NCBI GenBank assembly: GCA_947383275.1
Contig: CANDCW010000051.1
Location: forward strand, 1 to 19,006
Reading direction: 5' to 3'
From: an uncultured Bacillota bacterium
Lineage (GTDB): Bacteria; Bacillota; Clostridia; Oscillospirales; Oscillospiraceae
DNA length: 19,006 nt
Shown here: positions 14,125 through 19,006 of the stretch, in pieces
How positions within the stretch are numbered: the first letter of the stretch is position 1
How the letters are laid out: each line of letters begins with the position of its first letter
Position numbers and translations under genes: made by a program
The notes under the pieces: model-generated
What the model was told of the DNA's origin: nothing
Database searches by the model: none
Seen by the model: only the letters and a program-made list of their open reading frames with translations

Positions 14125-17100
14125 ATGCGCACAAAAAAGAACACCTGGCAGAGCATCCTATACATAATCATCCTGCTGGCGGCGGTCTGCCTGCTGTTCC
14201 AGTGGTATTCCAACGCGAACAGCCGGCGGATCGAGACTCAAAATTTGAACTACGCCTGGGATTCCGCCCGGCAGACAACCACGAGGATCGAAAGCGAATT
14301 TGATAACGCCCTGCTCCGGCTGCGCAACTATGCCTACCTGATTGGAAACAACGAGGGCGAATTGAACATTACCTCGGATTTGCTGAAGGGAATGGAGGAA
14401 CACGCCGCCTTTGACGCGATCCGCTTTACCAATGCCGACGGGCTCAACCTGGCCTCCAACGGCAAGACAAATGACAGCTCAGACCGGGCCTATTACAAAA
14501 GGGGCATGCGGGGCGAAAGCGGCGTGGATGTGGTCCAATCCAGGCAGACCGGCCAGACGATGACCGTATTCTACGCGCCGGTCACCCACGACGGCGAGAT
14601 TGCCGGAATGCTGCTGGGGCTGTATTTTTCGGAGGACTACCTTCAGGACATGCTGTCCACCCAGTACTTTGGCGAGCCTGCCGGGGTCTATCTGTGCCAT
14701 CGGGACGGAACAATCATCGCCAACGCCGGAAGCCAGGCCTACGACGGCCCGCTGCCGGACGAGCTGCTGAAAAACGGCGTTATCGATGCCGGAACCGCCG
14801 CCCGTGTCCGGAGCGCCCTCGACGCCGGCACGGGGGAATACGGCTTTATTTGCGAGGTGGGCAGCAAAACGGACAATCTGTGCGTAATATCCGTGCCCGG
14901 AAGTGACTATATGCTGGTCCAGACCTTCCCCAAAAGCGTGACCCAGTCCATGCTCCGGAACGCCAACCACGCCGGCATGGTCCTCCAGGTCATTCTCATC
15001 AGCTTGTTCGCCGCCTACATTGTCGTGCTGCTGTTCCAGGCCCGGAAGGAGCGACTTCGCCTCCAGCGGGAGAGCCAGGAACACATCACCGGCCTGCAGG
15101 CCAACGCCCTGCGGGATCAGGCGGAAATCCGCCTGGCCAACCGGAAGGAGCGGCAATACCGCATTGCCATCACCTCCAACGCCTTTTGTACCTTCGAGTT
15201 TAACCTGACCCGGGACCTGATCGAACAGGATGTGGCCTGCGCCGTAGACGGGAAACAGGTCTCCATGCTGGAGAAGGTGGGGCTGGGTGTCCCCTGCGCG
15301 GCCTCAGAATGTTTTAAGCGGTGGCGGGCCTTCCTGCTGGAGGAGTCGCTGGAGGAGTATGGCGCCGTGGTCAACCTGGACCGCCTGAAGGAGCATTTTG
15401 AGGCGGGCGAGGCGGAGGTCACTGTGGATTACTGGGGCCGGGATTCCGCCGGCCAGCCCATGTGCGTGCGCCAGTCCTTCATCATGACCCAGGACGACGA
15501 TGACATTATGGTCATGGTGGTGTCCAAAGACATCACCGCCCAGGTGCAAAAGCAGCGGGAGCAGACTCAGGCCCTCCAGGAGGCCCTGATGCAGGCCCAG
15601 CACGCCAACCAGGCAAAAACCACCTTCCTGTCCAATATGTCCCACGATATCCGCACCCCTATGAATGCCATCATCGGCTTTACCACCATCGCTGTCAGCC
15701 ACATTGACAACAAAGACCAGGTTCGGGACTGCCTGCAAAAGGTGCTGTCCTCCAGCAACCACCTGCTCAGCCTCATCAACGACATTCTGGACATGAGCCG
15801 CATTGAAAGCGGCAAGGTCCAGATCAAAGAACAGGAGTGCAACATCTCAGAGCTGACCCACAATCTGGTCAACATCATCCAGCCCCAGGTAAAAGCCAAG
15901 CAGCTGGACCTGTTTATCGACACCTTCAACGTAAACAACGAGGATGTTATTGCCGACAGCCTGAAGCTGAGCCAGATCTTTGTCAATTTGCTCTCCAACG
16001 CTGTCAAGTACACCCCGGCGGGGGGGACGGTGTCCTTCCGCATCACGCAGCAGACCACCTTCCGCCACGGCTATGGGGACTACGTGTTCCTGGTAAAGGA
16101 CAACGGCATCGGCATGGCCCGGGAGTTTGTGGACCACATCTTTGAACCCTTCGAACGGGAATCCAGCACCACTAAAACCGGAATTCAGGGCACAGGTCTT
16201 GGCATGGCTATCACCAAGAACATTGTGGAGATGATGGGCGGCACCATCACCGTCCAAAGTGAAAAGGGTAAGGGCAGCGAATTCCGGGTGGAGCTGAGCT
16301 TGAAGCTTCAGGATGTGGAAAAGAACACGGCTCAGATCAAGGAGCTGGAGGGCCTGCGGGCCCTGGTTGTGGACGACGACTGCGACAGCTGCGAAAGCGT
16401 AACCCGGATGCTCAAACAGATCGGCATGCACGCGGAATGGACCACCTCCGGCAAGGAGGCCGTCTACCGGGCCAAAAGCGCCCACAACACGGGGGAGTCC
16501 TACCACACTTATATTGTGGATTGGCAGATGCCCGAGCTCAGCGGCATTGAGACCACCCGGCGCATCCGCGCAGCCATCGGCAGCGAAGCGCCCATCATCA
16601 TCCTTACCGCCTACGACTGGACGGACATTGAGGAGGACGCCAAACAGGCGGGGGTCACCGCTTTCTGCGCCAAGCCGCTGTTCATGTCCGACCTGAAATC
16701 CGCCCTGCTGTCCGCCAACAATCTGGCCGCGAAGAAAGAGGAGCGGGCCGCGTGGACCCAGTCGGACTTCAGCGGCAAACGCATCCTGCTGGTGGAGGAC
16801 AACGAGCTCAACCGGGAGATTGCCGAGGCCATTCTGGAGGAGACCGGCTTTACAGTGGAGGCCGCCCCGGACGGAACCGACGCGGTAGACATGGTGCGCC
16901 GTTCGGAGGACCACTACTATGACGCTGTCCTGATGGATGTGCAGATGCCTGTTATGGACGGCTACGAGGCGACACGGACCATCCGCTCCCTGCCCCGGAG
17001 GGATGTGAAAAAACTCCCCATCATCGCCATGACGGCCAACGCCATGGAGGAGGACAAGGAGGCCGCCTTGAAAAACGGCATGAACGACCACATCGCCAAG

Positions 17101-17154
17101 CCCCTTGACATCGAACTGTTTTTGTCTGTTTTAAGCAAATATCTGAACTCCTAA
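14125..17154 (+). CDS. Membrane hybrid histidine kinase with two receiver domains
   Basis: This 1009-residue sensor has a membrane helix at about 10-28, then an external domain (about 30-280) with dCache-like features (DSSDRAYYKRG, GVDVVQSRQTG, MTVFYAPVTHDGEIAGMLLG), then a second membrane helix (about 284-305). A coiled linker and PAS-like segment (about 340-475) follow. The HisKA domain has H507 in SNMSHDIRTPMN. The HATPase has the N-box FVNLLSNAVKYTP, DNGIGM (659-664) and GTGLGMAI. Receiver 1 (about 745-865) has D799 in YIVDWQMPELSG and K850. Receiver 2 (about 886-1005) has E891/D892, D938 in LMDVQMPVMDG, T970 and K992. There is no C-terminal HPt or DNA-binding domain, so the output partner must be elsewhere. 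ATG 14125 has GGAGGAG 8 nt upstream. It is probably co-transcribed with the Rrf2 gene and ends in a strong terminator. The ligand is unknown; dCache domains often bind small metabolites. Confidence 0.93.
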   Translation: MRTKKNTWQSILYIIILLAAVCLLFQWYSNANSRRIETQNLNYAWDSARQTTTRIESEFDNALLRLRNYAYLIGNNEGELNITSDLLKGMEEHAAFDAIRFTNADGLNLASNGKTNDSSDRAYYKRGMRGESGVDVVQSRQTGQTMTVFYAPVTHDGEIAGMLLGLYFSEDYLQDMLSTQYFGEPAGVYLCHRDGTIIANAGSQAYDGPLPDELLKNGVIDAGTAARVRSALDAGTGEYGFICEVGSKTDNLCVISVPGSDYMLVQTFPKSVTQSMLRNANHAGMVLQVILISLFAAYIVVLLFQARKERLRLQRESQEHITGLQANALRDQAEIRLANRKERQYRIAITSNAFCTFEFNLTRDLIEQDVACAVDGKQVSMLEKVGLGVPCAASECFKRWRAFLLEESLEEYGAVVNLDRLKEHFEAGEAEVTVDYWGRDSAGQPMCVRQSFIMTQDDDDIMVMVVSKDITAQVQKQREQTQALQEALMQAQHANQAKTTFLSNMSHDIRTPMNAIIGFTTIAVSHIDNKDQVRDCLQKVLSSSNHLLSLINDILDMSRIESGKVQIKEQECNISELTHNLVNIIQPQVKAKQLDLFIDTFNVNNEDVIADSLKLSQIFVNLLSNAVKYTPAGGTVSFRITQQTTFRHGYGDYVFLVKDNGIGMAREFVDHIFEPFERESSTTKTGIQGTGLGMAITKNIVEMMGGTITVQSEKGKGSEFRVELSLKLQDVEKNTAQIKELEGLRALVVDDDCDSCESVTRMLKQIGMHAEWTTSGKEAVYRAKSAHNTGESYHTYIVDWQMPELSGIETTRRIRAAIGSEAPIIILTAYDWTDIEEDAKQAGVTAFCAKPLFMSDLKSALLSANNLAAKKEERAAWTQSDFSGKRILLVEDNELNREIAEAILEETGFTVEAAPDGTDAVDMVRRSEDHYYDAVLMDVQMPVMDGYEATRTIRSLPRRDVKKLPIIAMTANAMEEDKEAALKNGMNDHIAKPLDIELFLSVLSKYLNS

Positions 17155-17204
17155 AAACAGGAGGCTGGCCGCCTGCCCTTTGGCAGACGGCCAGCCTCCT
17201 GTTT
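17155..17204. terminator. Strong bidirectional terminator after the hybrid kinase
   Basis: Arms of 23 nt (17155-17177 and 17182-17204) pair with a single mismatch around the loop CTTT, with AAA and TTT at the ends. It begins right after the kinase stop codon and also lies 39 nt beyond the stop of the convergent HAD gene. Confidence 0.93.
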
Positions 17205-17242
17205 ACGCTGTGCGGCACAGCCGCTTGTCCCTTTATGTACGG

Positions 17243-18040
17243 TTACGCCTCTCCCCGGGCCATCCGGACAATATCGCCCACGCCGCTTAAAACCACGGAC
17301 GGGCGGTAGGAGTAAGTCCTCAGCGTCTCCGGGGTGGAGATGCCTGAGAGCACCAGCACCGTGGACATGCCGCTTTCCAAGCCGGAGATCACATCGGTGT
17401 CCATCCGGTCGCCTACCATCACCGCGTCCTCAGAGTGGCATTTCAGCAGGCGCAGCCCGGTGCGGATCATCAGCGGGTTGGGCTTGCCGCAGAAATAAGC
17501 TTTGGTCCCGGTAGCCATCTCAATGGGGGCCACCAGGGCGCCGCAGGCCGGGACAGTAACCTCCTCTCCCGGGGCGGAGACATCCGAGTTGGCCCCGATC
17601 AGCTTTGCCCCGTTCAGGACCAGGTTAATTGCTTTCGTAATGGTATCCAGGGAGTAATTCCGGCTCTCTCCAATTACCACGTAGTCGGGGTCAATGTCGT
17701 TCATGGTGATGTCCGCGTCGTATAGCGCGTTAAGCAGCCCCGCCTCCCCCAGGGCGTATACAGAACAGCCTGGGGCCTGGCTCTTTAAAAAGGCCGCCGT
17801 GGCCAGGGCGCTGGTGTAGAAGTGGTCCTCCGAGACATCCAGCCCCATCCGGGCCAGCTTCTGCTGAAGCTCCCGCGGGGTGGAGCCGCTGTTGTTGGTT
17901 AAAAAAAGGTAGGACTTATTCTCCCCGTTCAGCCACTGGATAAATTCCGGAACGCCGGGCAGGATCTGGTTGCCGTGGTAGATAACGCCGTCCATGTCGC
18001 AAATAAAGCCTTTTTTCTTTTGAAAATCAATCGAATGCAC
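17243..18040 (-). CDS. HAD-IIA family hydrolase (NagD-like phosphatase)
   Basis: HAD-superfamily phosphatase with a type IIA cap, a group that dephosphorylates small sugar or nucleotide phosphates (NagD, AraL, phosphoglycolate phosphatases). From GTG 18040 it has 265 residues, usual for the family. Motif I is CDMDGVIYHG with nucleophile D15 and D17. Motif II is LTNNSGSTPRE near 48-54. The motif III lysine is in FCGKPNPLMI near 186. Motif IV is VGDRMDTDVISG with D211 and D216. The cap contains YVVIGESRNYSLDTI. GTG 18040 was chosen because GAGG lies 8 nt upstream and the promoter at 18093-18121 sits inside the longer reading that would begin at 18121. It is a single gene. The substrate cannot be read from sequence. 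Confidence 0.92.
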   Translation of the reverse strand: MHSIDFQKKKGFICDMDGVIYHGNQILPGVPEFIQWLNGENKSYLFLTNNSGSTPRELQQKLARMGLDVSEDHFYTSALATAAFLKSQAPGCSVYALGEAGLLNALYDADITMNDIDPDYVVIGESRNYSLDTITKAINLVLNGAKLIGANSDVSAPGEEVTVPACGALVAPIEMATGTKAYFCGKPNPLMIRTGLRLLKCHSEDAVMVGDRMDTDVISGLESGMSTVLVLSGISTPETLRTYSYRPSVVLSGVGDIVRMARGEA

Positions 18041-18092
18041 AATTCGTTCCTCATTTCTATCCCGCTGTTGTCCAGCAGTATGATACTCCACA

Positions 18093-18121
18093 AGTATATC
18101 AAATTGAGGGGCGTTCCGCAA
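18093..18121 (-). promoter_or_regulatory. Sigma-A promoter of the HAD gene
   Basis: Reading leftward: -35 TTGCGG (18121-18116), 17-nt spacer, -10 TATACT (18098-18093). The leader is about 45 nt. Confidence 0.75.
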
Positions 18122-18185
18122 GCATATCCTTTCACGCCGCCTGGCAAATTCTTGTAAAGAACCGGTTGTGCTGCTGTTATTGCCT

Positions 18186-18509
18186 TTATAGGTCGTCCAT
18201 GGAGCGCAGGTATGCCTCCGCGCCGTAGCGCAGGCAGCGCTGGAGGCGCCGCTCCCCCCGCTTGATGGTGCGGGAGATGGTGGACTTATCGACGCCCATG
18301 GCCTCGCCGATCTCCCGCATGTTTTTGCCCTCGGCGTAGTACAGCAGCATGGCCTGCCGCTGCTTTTCGGTGACGTCCTCCCGCAGGCAGCGGATGAGGT
18401 TGCGCTTGAGGCGGCTGATCTCCCGGCTGTTGTCCGCTGCGATCTGCCGGCTGTACATGGCCATGTCGGCGGCGTACAGTTTTCCTTTTCTATATCGTGT
18501 ATTTGGCAT
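18186..18509 (-). CDS. Sigma-70 region 4-like helix-turn-helix protein
   Basis: From ATG 18509 this is a 107-residue basic protein. A helical N-terminal half (ADMAMYSRQIAADNSREISRLKRNL) is followed by a region-4-like HTH: LTE-type turn with DVTEKQRQAMLLYYAEGKNM (45-64), then MREIGEAMGVDKSTISRTI (64-82), then a basic RRLQRCLRYG tail. Such proteins occur in phages and integrative elements and in Clostridial accessory regions as regulators or sigma-like factors; there is no region 2, so it is not a complete sigma factor. It overlaps the preceding 77-residue gene by 20 nt, implying coupled translation. ATG 18509 has GGGGGT 9 nt upstream. An in-frame ATG at 18530 has no ribosome site. No clear terminator follows. 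Confidence 0.82.
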   Translation of the reverse strand: MPNTRYRKGKLYAADMAMYSRQIAADNSREISRLKRNLIRCLREDVTEKQRQAMLLYYAEGKNMREIGEAMGVDKSTISRTIKRGERRLQRCLRYGAEAYLRSMDDL

Positions 18510-18723
18510 TGCGCCGGTACCCCCTGTCATAATAGCGTTCGGTGAGCACGGCCAGCTCCCTGGCCTCCCGCAGCATGGTGGACAGCATCCGGATCCGGTC
18601 CTGGAGCTGGCAGCGCCGGTCCGCGTCGCCGGTGTGTTCCAACAGATGTTCCAGCTGACAGATACGCAGATCCAGCGCGTGGGCGTGGGCCCGGTACTCC
18701 AGCGACAGTTCGGCTAATGTCAT
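18490..18723 (-). CDS. Small helical protein, 77 aa, partner of the sigma-like gene
   Basis: I cannot give this a family name. It is almost entirely helical with heptad-like spacing of hydrophobics (LDLRICQLEHLLEHT, RCQLQDRIRMLSTMLREARELAVL), so a coiled coil is likely, and ends with the basic YYDRGYRRNAKYTI. The layout resembles the N-terminal helical part of phage-type sigma-like regulators, and the next gene encodes the matching HTH part, overlapping by 20 nt. The two may therefore be one split regulator. ATG 18723 has a perfect AGGAGG, which itself overlaps the stop codon of the zinc-ribbon gene upstream. The 18490-18509 overlap and the shared strand argue that this is a real gene. Confidence 0.75.
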   Translation of the reverse strand: MTLAELSLEYRAHAHALDLRICQLEHLLEHTGDADRRCQLQDRIRMLSTMLREARELAVLTERYYDRGYRRNAKYTI

Positions 18724-18735
18724 TGCAATTCCTCC

Positions 18736-18912
18736 TCAGTGAATATGTCTTAAACACCAGGGGCACAGACGTCTGCCACGCCTGCCCCCGTCCCGGTCAA
18801 AGCGATACTGTTCCCCGCCGCACCGGGCGCAGATCCAGGCCGGCCGCTCGGCCTGAATATCCCGGAGGGGCGGAGCAAAAAAAATTTGTTTTTTTACTTG
18901 ACATACCTCCAT
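18736..18912 (-). CDS. Small zinc-ribbon protein, 58 aa
   Basis: This small gene reads MEVCQVKKQIFFAPPL, then AERPAWICARCGGEQYR, ending RRLCPWCLRHIH. Two CxxC knuckles, C28/C31 (CARC) and C50/C53 (CPWC), are 18 residues apart, the classical zinc-ribbon arrangement. It ends 12 nt before the helical protein gene, and its stop codon TGA overlaps that gene's AGGAGG, so the three small genes form one unit. ATG 18912 is the only usable in-frame start, with a weak AAAGAA upstream. Its first codons coincide with the -35 box and A/T-rich upstream tract of the divergent tRNA promoter. Function unknown; zinc ribbons bind nucleic acid or protein. Confidence 0.72.
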   Translation of the reverse strand: MEVCQVKKQIFFAPPLRDIQAERPAWICARCGGEQYRFDRDGGRRGRRLCPWCLRHIH

Positions 18913-18926
18913 TTCTTTGCTATAAT
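18898..18926 (+). promoter_or_regulatory. Consensus sigma-A promoter of the tRNA-Thr gene
   Basis: TTGACA (18898-18903), 17-nt spacer, TATAAT (18921-18926), a perfect consensus. An A/T tract at 18877-18896 directly upstream looks like an UP element. The -35 and this tract lie inside the opposite-strand zinc-ribbon gene. Confidence 0.93.
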
Positions 18927-18954
18927 AACGTCTGCTGTTGGACAGTCGCCATGT

Positions 18955-19006
18955 GCTGGTGTAGCTCAGCCGGTAGAGCAGCTGATTTGTAATCAGCAGG
19001 TCGGGG
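18955..19006 (+). tRNA. tRNA-Thr(TGT), 5' part, cut by the window edge
   Basis: The acceptor strand GCTGGTG (18955-18961) is followed by TA, a D arm with GCTC and GAGC, and the anticodon stem GCTGA/TCAGC with loop TTTGTAA. The anticodon TGT reads ACA (threonine). The variable loop AGGTC and the start of the T arm are present; the 3' third lies beyond the window. The consensus promoter ends about 28 nt upstream. Confidence 0.95.

Noticed and set aside
15847..17091. 414-codon open frame on the minus strand
   Set aside because: Antisense to the kinase and receiver domains of the hybrid kinase; same shadow composition.
18041..18121. Longer HAD reading starting at 18121
   Set aside because: It would include the gene's own promoter, and GTG 18040 has a ribosome site at the right distance and gives the family's length.
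18736..19006. Integration site of a mobile element at tRNA-Thr
   Set aside because: The small-gene cassette lies on the 5' side of the tRNA, while elements normally enter at the 3' end. No integrase or duplicated tRNA end is visible in the window.
1..19006. CRISPR array or insertion sequence
   Set aside because: No regularly spaced repeats, terminal inverted repeats or transposase-like frames were seen on either strand.

Overview
The window looks like a chromosomal segment of a GC-rich Gram-positive gut-type Clostridium relative (Oscillospiraceae / Flavonifractor-like is my best guess; this is inference). Grounds: HrcA with a perfect CIRCE operator, a methionine synthase split into a catalytic protein and a separate activation protein, ATP-dependent AsnA, a GH25 muramidase with an N-terminal anchor, a CotH-family protein, strong AGGAGG ribosome sites and sigma-A promoters throughout. 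No rRNA, CRISPR array, transposase or integrase is visible.

Left part (1-5950). The 5' end of hrcA runs leftward off the window and is preceded by a sigma-A promoter and CIRCE. An AT-rich island follows, holding a 50-residue ribbon-helix-helix regulator with repeats in its promoter. A leftward membrane-anchored GH25 muramidase shares a bidirectional terminator with it. Next is a leftward operon asnA -> methionine synthase activation protein -> metH, with a 3-bp gap and a 14-bp overlap, which puts asparagine and methionine synthesis under one promoter.

Middle part (5950-11900). Rightward codB-codA (cytosine uptake and deamination) converges at a 12-bp-stem terminator with a leftward three-gene operon: VTC-domain polyphosphate polymerase-like protein -> DUF4956 membrane protein -> CotH-family protein with a membrane segment at each end. 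The last set is the best candidate in the window for a poorly described system, probably phosphate or polyphosphate chemistry at the cell envelope.

Right part (11900-19006). A leftward 241-residue protein of unknown function is followed by a rightward two-component remnant. In this remnant the first half of an OmpR-type response regulator is fused in frame to the ATPase half of a histidine kinase, as if a deletion had removed everything between. An Rrf2/IscR-like regulator with three cysteines comes next, apparently co-transcribed with a 1009-residue membrane hybrid histidine kinase carrying two receiver domains. Then come a leftward HAD-IIA phosphatase and a leftward cassette of three small genes (zinc ribbon, helical protein, sigma-region-4-like HTH protein). 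The window ends in a rightward tRNA-Thr(TGT) whose consensus promoter overlaps the start of the zinc-ribbon gene.

All genes, promoters and terminators were read directly from the sequence. Functions rest on recognised motifs and family knowledge; no database search was run.
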